From positions 1 to 7,939 of the forward strand of contig CAYMYI010000162.1 in the NCBI GenBank assembly GCA_964394585.1: a stretch of 7,939 nucleotides of DNA, read 5' to 3'. How positions within the stretch are numbered: the first letter of the stretch is position 1; the number at the start of each line of letters is the position of its first letter. Origin of the DNA: CAYUJH01 sp964394585. GTDB lineage: Bacteria; Bacteroidota; Bacteroidia; Cytophagales; Flammeovirgaceae. Shown here piece by piece: positions 1-5,653 of this stretch. The notes beneath the pieces are model-generated. The model was not told where the DNA came from. It was given only the letters and a program-made list of their open reading frames with translations, and made no database searches. The position numbers and the translations under genes are program-made.

Positions 1-31
1 CATAAGCGGCTTATCTTAAGTGAATCCACCA

Positions 32-751
32 ATGAAAAACTTTTTTTTGATGGGCTTTAGTTTATTCGTAGCCATCGGGATGAGTTATGCCCAAGTAAAC
101 ATTAACCTTTCTGAGCAAATTGGCGCTATGAGCCGCGGACTTCAAGATACCCGCTCTCTTATTAATTTTTCTAAGCCACTCGAAATTGGGTTGGTGGGCG
201 ATTACTTCTACAATGCAGAATGGTATATGGGCAACATTTACTTGAAAAATGGTAAAACGGTGGAAAATGTAGCAATCAAATACCACGTGAAAGACAATCA
301 GATAATTTTTAACGATAAAGGGAAAAAAATGCTTGTTGCCGGTGATGATGTTACTAGCTTCGCATGGATGAACCACGAAACCGGCAAACAGGAAAGTTTT
401 ATCAATGCAGCGGCGTTTAACCCTACCGGAAAACCCCTCGACCCTGGTTTTGTAAAAATATGGACGGAGGGAGAGTATTTTTTATTGAGTCAGCGCGAAT
501 ACTATGTAAAAGAATCGGATTATTACACCGCGCTCGACGTTGGCCGTGCTTACGATGAAATTAAGGCTAAAGAATATTGGCTATTGGCACATGGAAAGGA
601 TGCTGTGGAAATCCCTACGAAAAAGAAAGAAGCTATTGAGGTACTACAAGCATTTCTTGGAACAGCACTCTACAACCAATATCCCGAAAAAGTTAAGTTT
701 AAAAACGAAGAAAGTCTTCGGCAGTTTGTAGAATGGCTTAACCGGCAGTAG
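32..751 (+). CDS. Secreted protein of unknown function (239 aa)
   Basis: I do not recognise a named family. The ATG at 32 gives a clean type I signal peptide: K2, then a hydrophobic core at residues 4-17, then S-Y-A|Q with cleavage after A20. A GTG four codons upstream (20) would only add MNPP and is less likely. The mature part has a beta-rich first half, with the pattern G-N-I-Y-L-K-N-G-K followed by I-K-Y-x-V-x-D-N-x-I (about residues 70-95), seen in many small periplasmic or surface proteins of Bacteroidota. The second half is helical and charged and ends in E-W-L-N-R-Q. There are no cysteines after the signal peptide, so it is not a lipoprotein. No transmembrane segment is visible in the mature protein. 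It ends 83 bases before the symporter gene, which appears to have its own promoter, so co-transcription is not required. An exported location is well supported; the function is unknown. Confidence 0.85.
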   Translation: MKNFFLMGFSLFVAIGMSYAQVNINLSEQIGAMSRGLQDTRSLINFSKPLEIGLVGDYFYNAEWYMGNIYLKNGKTVENVAIKYHVKDNQIIFNDKGKKMLVAGDDVTSFAWMNHETGKQESFINAAAFNPTGKPLDPGFVKIWTEGEYFLLSQREYYVKESDYYTALDVGRAYDEIKAKEYWLLAHGKDAVEIPTKKKEAIEVLQAFLGTALYNQYPEKVKFKNEESLRQFVEWLNRQ

Positions 752-801
752 TAAGGTGGTAGTTTTGGCATTGCTTTGCGCATATCCTGCATGGCATATC
801 C

Positions 802-809
802 TATATTTG
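802..809 (+). promoter_or_regulatory. Candidate Bacteroidota -7 promoter element for the symporter gene
   Basis: TATATTTG matches the Bacteroidota primary sigma factor -7 consensus TAnnTTTG at every defined position. It lies 25 bases before the symporter ATG, which implies a leader of roughly 20 bases. The best -33 candidate is TTTG at 775-778, but its 23-base spacing is longer than the usual 19-21. The -7 match is therefore good and the -33 match is weak. Confidence 0.5.
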
Positions 810-834
810 AGGAAAAACACTACAATTGATTACT

Positions 835-2118
835 ATGAAACAACTACCACTACACTGGAAAATTATCATTGGGATGGTGCTTGGCCTAGCCGTAGGCTTA
901 GGACTAAGCCTTACGGGGAATGGGCATATTTCACAAGAGTTTATTAAGCCCTTCGGGACTATCTTTATTAATCTATTAAAACTGATTGCCGTACCATTGG
1001 TCCTTGTTTCCCTAATCAAAGGAATTACCAGCCTTACCGATATTTCGCGACTTTCGGCAATGGGAGGGCGTACCTTAGGACTTTACATTTTTACTACGGT
1101 AACAGCGGTAACGTTGGGGCTTATTTTGGTAAATGTGTTTGAGCCGGGGAGTGTAATTTCCGAAGAAACACGAGAAGCGTTCAGCGTACAGTTTGCTGAA
1201 GATACCGAAAAACGAACACAAGCTGCCCAAGCCGTAAATCAACAAGGCGTGCTTCAGCCCTTGGTAGATATGTTCTCCAGTAATATTTTCAACTCTATCA
1301 CCGATAACCGCAATATGCTGCAGGTAATCGTTTTTGCTATATTTTTTGGAGTAGCCACCGTAATGATTGACCAAAAAGTGGCAGCTCCGGTGAAGGCTTT
1401 TTTCGATGGGGTGAACGATGTGATTATCCAAATGGTCAATATTATTATGTTAGGAGCACCCTATGGAGTGTTTGCGCTTATTACGGCTTTAATTGCTGAT
1501 TTTGCCGGCGATGATCCTTCCAAAGCGGCAGAATTATTGGCAACACTGGGGTATTACTCTTTAGTAGTAGTGATAGGGCTATCGATTATGGTATTTGGGT
1601 TCTATCCCCTGCTCCTCAAAATCTTCATTCGGTATCCGTATGGACGGTTTTTTAGTGGGATTGGGCCCGCTCAAATGATGGCATTTTCTACCAGCTCGAG
1701 TGCAGCAACTTTACCGGTTACCATGGATCGAGTTACGCGGTTTTTAGGTGTTTCCAAAGAAACATCGAGCTTTGTACTCCCGTTAGGAGCTACGGTAAAT
1801 ATGGACGGTACGAGCTTGTACCAAGGGGTAGCAGCAGTATTTATTGCTCAGGCATACGGAATCGATTTGACATTGGGGCAGCAACTAGGAATAGTTTTAA
1901 CCGCTACACTGGCTTCCATAGGGGCTGCTGCGGTGCCCGGGGCAGGAATTATCATGTTAATTATTGTATTGGAGCAAGCCGGTTTGCCGGTAAGTGGCAT
2001 TGCCCTCATTTTAGCTCCTGACCGAATCTTAGACATGTGTCGAACGGTAGTGAATGTAACCGGCGATGCCTCTGTATGTATTTTGGTAGAAAATGCAGGG
2101 AAAAATCAGAAAAACTAG
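835..2118 (+). CDS. Dicarboxylate/acidic amino acid:cation symporter (DAACS, GltP/GltPh family)
   Basis: This is an inner-membrane secondary transporter that imports acidic amino acids or C4-dicarboxylates with sodium or protons. It has 427 residues, a normal length for the family. The family signatures appear in order: the serine-rich hairpin-1 motif S-T-S-S-S-A-A-T at 285-292, the cation-site motif N-M-D-G-T at 322-326, the hairpin-2 segment G-A-A-A-V-P-G-A-G around 365-375, and the last helix D-M-C-R-T-V-V-N-V-T-G-D at 400-411. R403 corresponds to GltPh R397, the residue that holds the substrate side-chain carboxylate. D400, N407 and D411 match GltPh D394, N401 and D405. An acidic substrate is therefore favoured over a neutral one. 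I prefer the ATG at 835 because it opens directly into a short amphipathic stretch and the first membrane helix; a TTG three codons earlier would add only LIT. The exact substrate and coupling ion cannot be read from the sequence. Confidence 0.95.
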   Translation: MKQLPLHWKIIIGMVLGLAVGLGLSLTGNGHISQEFIKPFGTIFINLLKLIAVPLVLVSLIKGITSLTDISRLSAMGGRTLGLYIFTTVTAVTLGLILVNVFEPGSVISEETREAFSVQFAEDTEKRTQAAQAVNQQGVLQPLVDMFSSNIFNSITDNRNMLQVIVFAIFFGVATVMIDQKVAAPVKAFFDGVNDVIIQMVNIIMLGAPYGVFALITALIADFAGDDPSKAAELLATLGYYSLVVVIGLSIMVFGFYPLLLKIFIRYPYGRFFSGIGPAQMMAFSTSSSAATLPVTMDRVTRFLGVSKETSSFVLPLGATVNMDGTSLYQGVAAVFIAQAYGIDLTLGQQLGIVLTATLASIGAAAVPGAGIIMLIIVLEQAGLPVSGIALILAPDRILDMCRTVVNVTGDASVCILVENAGKNQKN

Positions 2119-2148
2119 TACACTAATGCAGGTAGGGTGAAAATAGTT

Positions 2149-2180
2149 TTTGCTTGATTCACAGGAAGTTGCTATATTAT
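2149..2180 (+). promoter_or_regulatory. Possible promoter upstream of the Crp/Fnr regulator gene
   Basis: TTTG at 2149-2152 is followed after 20 bases by TATATTAT at 2173-2180. The latter matches four of the six defined positions of the Bacteroidota -7 consensus TAnnTTTG. The spacing is right, but the region is very AT-rich and such near-matches arise easily. If real, the leader would be about 135 bases and would contain the palindrome at 2194-2214. Confidence 0.25.
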
Positions 2181-2193
2181 TACTATAATAATT

Positions 2194-2214
2194 TTATTGA
2201 CACTTTTTCAATAA
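2194..2214. promoter_or_regulatory. TTATTGA-N7-TCAATAA palindrome, candidate Crp/Fnr-type operator
   Basis: This is a perfect inverted repeat with 7-base arms, lying 109 bases before the regulator ATG. Its TTGA/TCAA cores resemble the FNR half-sites of TTGAT-N4-ATCAA, but the TTGA-to-TCAA spacing is 7 rather than 6. The match is therefore imperfect, and autoregulation is an inference only. Confidence 0.3.
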
Positions 2215-2322
2215 TTGTTAAACCAATATCTTTTTTAAAACAAACAGAATTTATTATTGTTACTTCCTGTTTTGTCAAAAAGCAGACAAACTACTTTTTC
2301 ACTACCTAAACACCTACCAAAA

Positions 2323-3015
2323 ATGGTAAAATTCACCCAACCCCGATGCGAACATTGCGACACAAAAGACAACTGCTTGTTCAATGTTTGCACTAAAGAG
2401 CAACTCGAAGATATCAATGCTACCAAAAGCTGTAACGTGTATAAAAAAGGACAGGTGATCTTCCAAGAAGGATCTCTACCCCTTGGGATTTATTGCATGA
2501 GCAAAGGCATGGTTAAAGTAACCAAGCTGGGCAGTAATGGGAAAGAACAAATTTTGCGCATTGCCAAATCGGGTGATTTTTTAGGCTATCGTTCTTTGAT
2601 TAGCGGCACGCGCTATCGCGCTTCTGCCGTTGCATTAGAAGACACCGTAATCTGTTTAGTTCCTAAAGCGGAATTCTTGGATTTGCTCAAAAACAACACT
2701 CGCTTTTACGACGGCATGATGAAAGTTCTCTGCGAAGTAATCGAAACGGCTGAAAGCAAAATTACCGACATTGCTTACAAGCCGGTACGCGGCAGAATTG
2801 CCGAAGCACTCATTTTGCTCGATAAGGCTTTTGAAGACCGCGAGCAAATTACACTCACCCGCGAAGATTTAGCCGGGTTTGTGGGCACTGTAAAAGAAAC
2901 CGCTATCCGTATTATCTCAGAATTTAAAAACGAGAAACTCATTGAAATTGATAAGCGCAGCATCAAAGTGGTAAACCCCGAAGGGCTTATGCGCATCAGT
3001 AATCTGTACGACTAA
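2323..3015 (+). CDS. Crp/Fnr-family transcriptional regulator with FNR-like cysteines
   Basis: This is a 230-residue DNA-binding regulator. Residues about 30-140 form the cyclic-nucleotide-binding-type beta-roll (K-K-G-Q-V-I-F-Q-E-G at 41-50, K-S-G-D-F-L-G at 82-88). A dimerisation helix follows at about 125-160, then a winged helix-turn-helix at about 176-218. In the recognition helix, E192 and R196 align with FNR E209 and R213 (CRP E181 and R185), which read the TGA core; the position of FNR S212 is isoleucine here. Before the beta-roll lie C9-x2-C12-x5-C18, the same spacing as FNR C20, C23 and C29. C111, in V-I-C-L-V-P, aligns with FNR C122 in M-V-C-E-I-P. An oxygen-labile [4Fe-4S] cluster is thus plausible but unproven. 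The ATG at 2323 fits the family N-terminus; a TTG at 2257 would add 22 residues unlike the family. The gene is probably monocistronic, ending 18 bases before a strong terminator. Confidence 0.93.
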   Translation: MVKFTQPRCEHCDTKDNCLFNVCTKEQLEDINATKSCNVYKKGQVIFQEGSLPLGIYCMSKGMVKVTKLGSNGKEQILRIAKSGDFLGYRSLISGTRYRASAVALEDTVICLVPKAEFLDLLKNNTRFYDGMMKVLCEVIETAESKITDIAYKPVRGRIAEALILLDKAFEDREQITLTREDLAGFVGTVKETAIRIISEFKNEKLIEIDKRSIKVVNPEGLMRISNLYD

Positions 3016-3033
3016 GAAAAAACAACCTCATAC

Positions 3034-3070
3034 AAAACCGCTCTATCGCATTGGTAGAGCGGTTTTTTTT
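3034..3070 (+). terminator. Strong intrinsic terminator after the Crp/Fnr gene
   Basis: AAAACCGCTCTA (3034-3045) pairs perfectly with TAGAGCGGTTTT (3055-3066). Two more pairs (T-G and C-G) extend inward to a 5-base loop GCATT. The run of eight T at 3063-3070 follows the GC-rich part of the stem. It starts 19 bases after the regulator stop codon and separates it from the secreted-protein gene downstream. Confidence 0.95.
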
Positions 3071-3130
3071 ATGCCCTCGAAAAAAAAGTAAAAAATAATT
3101 ACGCATTTGACGTGCAGATTTCACCAAACA

Positions 3131-3151
3131 TGCCCCTATACTATAAGGGCA
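3131..3151. promoter_or_regulatory. 21-base near-perfect palindrome upstream of the fibre-like gene
   Basis: Arms TGCCC-C-TATA and TATA-A-GGGCA meet at a single central base (C3141), with one mismatched pair (C3136/A3146). The site lies 50 bases before the ATG at 3201 and 60 bases after the preceding T-run. It has no T-run of its own, so a dimeric-protein operator is more likely than a terminator. No regulator is identified. A TATGTTTT at 3172-3179 could be a weak -7 element just downstream of it. Confidence 0.4.
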
Positions 3152-3200
3152 CTCATGTCCATTGCGAAATATATGTTTTACTTAATAGTGATACTTCGAA

Positions 3201-4901
3201 ATGAAAACGTTTTACACACTGCTTCTTATTAGCTTATTTACCACTTTGTGTGCGCACGCCCAAGACGGCGTTTCGGTAAATACCACCGGTGCCGACCCCG
3301 ATGCCTCGGCAGTTTTAGATGTAAGCTCCACCACCCAAGGCGTTTTATTCCCTCGCATGACCTCTGCACAGCGCAATGCAATAGCCACCCCAGCCTTAGG
3401 CTTAACCATCTACCAAACCGATGGGGAGCAAGGGTATTATTACTGGAATGGTTCTGCTTGGGCAAAAGTAGGTGCCTTTGAGTTTGATGGAACTCTGGCA
3501 TATTTTACTGGAGGTAATGTTGGAGTTGGACTAACCAATCCTACTCACAAGTTTGAAGTCCAAGGTTCTGCGACTACCGAAGGGATGTCTTTTAGAGAAA
3601 GGGCAGGATTTGGGGCTTCCTTATTGCTACATGGTTCTGCCGACCCTTTTGCTTATAGTGGCTTTTTTTTAAGTGATAATATTGACTATGAGTTAACTTC
3701 AACATCTGCTTGGTTTATGCAACATCGTAAGTCGCCCAATCATTCGTTTATTTTAGGGTTAAATACCTCAACGGATGATCCTGATAATGGTAGTGTATAC
3801 ATGACAATTTTAGAAGGGGGTAATATTGGAATTGGGGAACCCAACCCTTTGCACAAATTAGAATTACAAGGTTCAACTGCTACTGAAGGAATGTCTTTTA
3901 GAGAAAGAAATGGAACAGCAAGCCATTTATACTTACATGGTTCTGCAGATTCATTTGGTTATAGTAGCATTGTATTAAGCGATAATAAAGATTATGAATT
4001 AACTTCTACAGCTTCATGGTTTATAGGACACAGAAAAAGTGTGGATCACTCTTTATTGATTAGTTATAATTCACCAACAGATGCTGCTAATACAGGTAAT
4101 GCAATGATGACATTTTTACCGACAGGTAATGTAGGTATTGGTACTACTACACCAACTTCAAAACTTCAAGTTGAGGGTACGACTAGTTATCCTGCTATAA
4201 TTGATAAAAATAGTACAACTAACCCAGCTGTTTTACTTCTTAGAAATGGTGTTGGCGCAAGTAATAACGATGCTTTTACTATAATAAGTCAAGCTACTGC
4301 ACTAGGTGGAGCAGGAGATGATGTTGAATTTAAGGTCCAAAACGACGGAGATGTATTTGCTGATGGAGCTTTTTCAGGAGGAGGGGCGGATTTCGCTGAG
4401 TATTTCAAGCATGAAATAAAACTGAAAAATGGTGATTTAGTTGGGATTAACAGTGAAACAGGGAAGGTTCGAAAATATCATGCAGGTGATACTTTTATGG
4501 GGATTGTATCTACCGACCCTGCTTTTATTGGGAACGCTACTGATGTAACAATTGAATCTTCAGATTATACTTTAGTAGGACTTATTGGTCAGTTGGCTTT
4601 TGATAAAAATCAGGTAAATATTGATAATGGAATAGTAAAAACCTTAGACGGGAAGCATGTAGGAGTTCTACTGAATAACGGTAAAGTATTTATTGGAAGT
4701 GTTCAAACTAAACTAGCTGAAAACCAAAAATTAGAGACATTAATCAAAGAACAACAAGCCCAAATAGAAGAACTTAAAAAGCAATTAGTTCAGAAAAACG
4801 GAGAGGTGCAAAACCTGCAAAGCGATAAAGAAAAGCTGGAAGCATCGCTGCAATCCATCGATGCACGTTTGAAGGAAATTGAAAGTTTGTTGAAGCAGTA
4901 A
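3201..4901 (+). CDS. Secreted fibre-like repeat protein with Peptidase_G2-like module and C-terminal coiled coil
   Basis: This is a 566-residue exported protein with phage-tail-fibre-like architecture. The signal peptide ends A-H-A|Q (cleavage after A20). Residues 22-91 form the N-terminal module common in secreted proteins of Bacteroidota: G-V-S-V-N-T-T-G-A, L-D-V-S-S-T-T-Q-G-V-L-F-P-R-M-T, Y-Q-T-D-G and Y-Y-W-N-G-S-A-W. Two tandem repeats of exactly 102 residues follow (105-206 and 207-308), each opening G-N-(V/I)-G-(V/I)-G and containing E-G-M-S-F-R-E-R and D-Y-E-L-T-S-T. A third begins at 309. Residues about 396-500 (A-D-F-A-E-Y-F, then G-D-L-V-G, then M-G-I-V-S-T-D-P-A-F-I-G-N) resemble the Peptidase_G2 / IMC autocleavage domain of phage appendage proteins. 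Residues 505-566 are a heptad-rich coiled coil suited to trimerisation. Base composition changes along the gene, suggesting a mosaic. A surface filament or adhesin role is inferred; no ligand can be named. Confidence 0.85.
   Translation: MKTFYTLLLISLFTTLCAHAQDGVSVNTTGADPDASAVLDVSSTTQGVLFPRMTSAQRNAIATPALGLTIYQTDGEQGYYYWNGSAWAKVGAFEFDGTLAYFTGGNVGVGLTNPTHKFEVQGSATTEGMSFRERAGFGASLLLHGSADPFAYSGFFLSDNIDYELTSTSAWFMQHRKSPNHSFILGLNTSTDDPDNGSVYMTILEGGNIGIGEPNPLHKLELQGSTATEGMSFRERNGTASHLYLHGSADSFGYSSIVLSDNKDYELTSTASWFIGHRKSVDHSLLISYNSPTDAANTGNAMMTFLPTGNVGIGTTTPTSKLQVEGTTSYPAIIDKNSTTNPAVLLLRNGVGASNNDAFTIISQATALGGAGDDVEFKVQNDGDVFADGAFSGGGADFAEYFKHEIKLKNGDLVGINSETGKVRKYHAGDTFMGIVSTDPAFIGNATDVTIESSDYTLVGLIGQLAFDKNQVNIDNGIVKTLDGKHVGVLLNNGKVFIGSVQTKLAENQKLETLIKEQQAQIEELKKQLVQKNGEVQNLQSDKEKLEASLQSIDARLKEIESLLKQ
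3513..4124 (+). repeat. Two tandem 306-bp coding repeats
   Basis: Units at 3513-3818 and 3819-4124 are the same length, 306 bases (102 codons), and a third copy of the opening G-N-V-G-I-G motif starts at 4125. Protein conservation is clear (E-G-M-S-F-R-E-R, L-H-G-S-A-D, L-S-D-N-x-D-Y-E-L-T-S-T). The DNA has drifted, so the duplication is not very recent. Confidence 0.85.
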
Positions 4902-4915
4902 TCTTTTTAACGTAA

Positions 4916-4948
4916 AAACCTAACAGGTCTCCAAGACCTGTTAGGTTT
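4916..4948. repeat. REP-like palindrome, left flank of the RAYT gene
   Basis: AAACCTAACAGGTCT (4916-4930) and AGACCTGTTAGGTTT (4934-4948) are perfect 15-base complements around the loop CCA. The element starts 15 bases after the fibre-like gene's stop codon and ends 17 bases before the transposase ATG. A near-identical copy follows the transposase gene, as expected for a RAYT and the REP elements it recognises. Transcribed, it would be a very stable hairpin and could block read-through, but it lacks a proper T-run. Confidence 0.9.
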
Positions 4949-4965
4949 AAAAGTATAAATTCAAC

Positions 4966-5601
4966 ATGCCAACCACTCCGCTCCATCCCAGCCAAGTCTA
5001 CCATGTGTACAACCATGGCAATGCAGAGGATAACCTCTTCCGAACGGAAGAGAACTATCGCTATTTTTTACAGAAATACGTGGAATACATCAGCCCCATT
5101 GCCGATACGCATGCGTATTGCCTGATGCCTAACCATTTCCATTTTTTGGTGAGGATGAAAAGAGAGGAGGAGTTGGTTGCGTATTTCCAATCTAAAAGGA
5201 GGTTAAAAGACCTGGCAGTTTTTGAAAACGGGGACGCCTCAGTCCTGCCAGGTCTGATTTCGAAGCAATTCAGCAACTTCTTTAACGCTTACTCCAAGGC
5301 TTTCAACAAACAATACAATAGAAGAGGAAGCTTGTTCGAGGAAGTCTTCAAACGCAAACCTGTAACCAGTTCAGCGTATTATTCAACATTAATGCGATAT
5401 ATACACCAGAACCCAGTACACCATGGCTTTACCGAAAGTCCCGAAGACTGGGCTTTTAGATCGTATCAGGTGTATGTGCAACAGAAAAAGAATATATTGA
5501 AAAAAGAATCGGTGATTGGTTGGTTTGGCGGAGTACAAGCGTTTGAGCGCTGTCACCATAAGGGCGTAAGCCGTGAAATAGTAAATGAAATTGGATACTA
5601 A
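4966..5601 (+). CDS. REP-associated tyrosine transposase (RAYT, Y1/IS200-type HUH family)
   Basis: This is a single-strand DNA transposase-like enzyme of 211 residues, a usual length for RAYTs in this phylum. It shows the opening Y-H-V-Y-N-H-G-N (12-19), the metal-binding HUH motif H57-F-H59 in M-P-N-H-F-H-F-L-V, and the family block F-N-K-Q-Y-N-R-R-G-S-L-F (113-124). R-Y-I-H-Q-N-P-V-H-H-G follows, where Y145 aligns with catalytic Y115 of E. coli TnpA_REP (D-Y-I-Y-I-N-P-V-K-H-G). The tail W-A-F-R-S-Y-Q-V-Y matches the usual W-x-x-S-S-Y segment. All catalytic residues are present, so it looks intact. RAYTs are domesticated relatives of IS200/IS605 transposases that act on REP palindromes rather than moving as full insertion sequences. 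Matching palindromes lie at 4916-4948 and 5612-5644. Residues 81-97 are encoded by a third, internal palindrome. Near-identical flanking palindromes suggest gene and repeats form one unit. Confidence 0.93.
   Translation: MPTTPLHPSQVYHVYNHGNAEDNLFRTEENYRYFLQKYVEYISPIADTHAYCLMPNHFHFLVRMKREEELVAYFQSKRRLKDLAVFENGDASVLPGLISKQFSNFFNAYSKAFNKQYNRRGSLFEEVFKRKPVTSSAYYSTLMRYIHQNPVHHGFTESPEDWAFRSYQVYVQQKKNILKKESVIGWFGGVQAFERCHHKGVSREIVNEIGY
5208..5255. repeat. REP-like palindrome inside the RAYT coding sequence
   Basis: AGACCTGGCAG (5208-5218) and CTGCCAGGTCT (5245-5255) are perfect 11-base complements with a 26-base interior. The left 16 bases match 5630-5645 of the right flanking palindrome at 13 of 16 positions. 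The whole span is 48 bases, exactly 16 codons, and covers residues 81-97 of the transposase between the HUH motif and the F-F-N-A-Y block. Confidence 0.75.
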
Positions 5602-5611
5602 CCTTATTTTC

Positions 5612-5644
5612 AAGCCTAACAGGTCTCGAAGACCTGTTAGGTTT
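5612..5644. repeat. REP-like palindrome, right flank of the RAYT gene
   Basis: CCTAACAGGTCT (5615-5626) and AGACCTGTTAGG (5630-5641) are perfect complements around the loop CGA. A G-T pair and two A-T pairs extend the stem to 15. It is the same element as the left flank apart from the middle loop base and one stem base (G5614). It lies 10 bases after the transposase stop and 9 bases before the next ATG. The following TTTTATTTG could let it act as a weak terminator. Confidence 0.9.
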
Positions 5645-5653
5645 TATTTGATT

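Noticed and set aside
41..48. T8 tract near the start of the first gene (others at 3663-3670 and T7 at 5727-5733) as phase-variable contingency sites
   Set aside because: Runs of 7-8 T are common in Phe/Leu-rich signal peptides and AT-rich genes, all three frames are intact, and no length variation can be seen from one sequence.
756..947. Short + strand frame with a hydrophobic start just before the symporter
   Set aside because: It overlaps the symporter's first membrane helix region in another frame and loses any protein-like character after about 20 residues. The 752-834 gap is better explained as a promoter region.
1075..1431. 118-codon antisense frame within the symporter gene
   Set aside because: It mirrors hydrophobic codons of a well-supported transporter, shows no domain and has no promoter or spacing logic.
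2110..2151. AAAAACTA / TAGTTTTT hairpin at the end of the symporter gene as a terminator
   Set aside because: The stem has only 8 pairs, almost all A-T, around a 26-base loop. It is too weak to call a terminator.
3712..4124. CRISPR-like or short tandem DNA array in the repeat region
   Set aside because: The repeats are 306-base in-frame protein-coding units with diverged DNA, without short identical repeats and spacers.
4916..5644. Reading the RAYT and its flanking palindromes as an IS200/IS605 insertion sequence
   Set aside because: The protein has RAYT-specific features (N-P-V-x-x-G after the catalytic Tyr, W-x-x-x-S-Y tail), and the flanks are symmetrical REP-like palindromes rather than different left and right ends. 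No TnpB or IscB partner is present.
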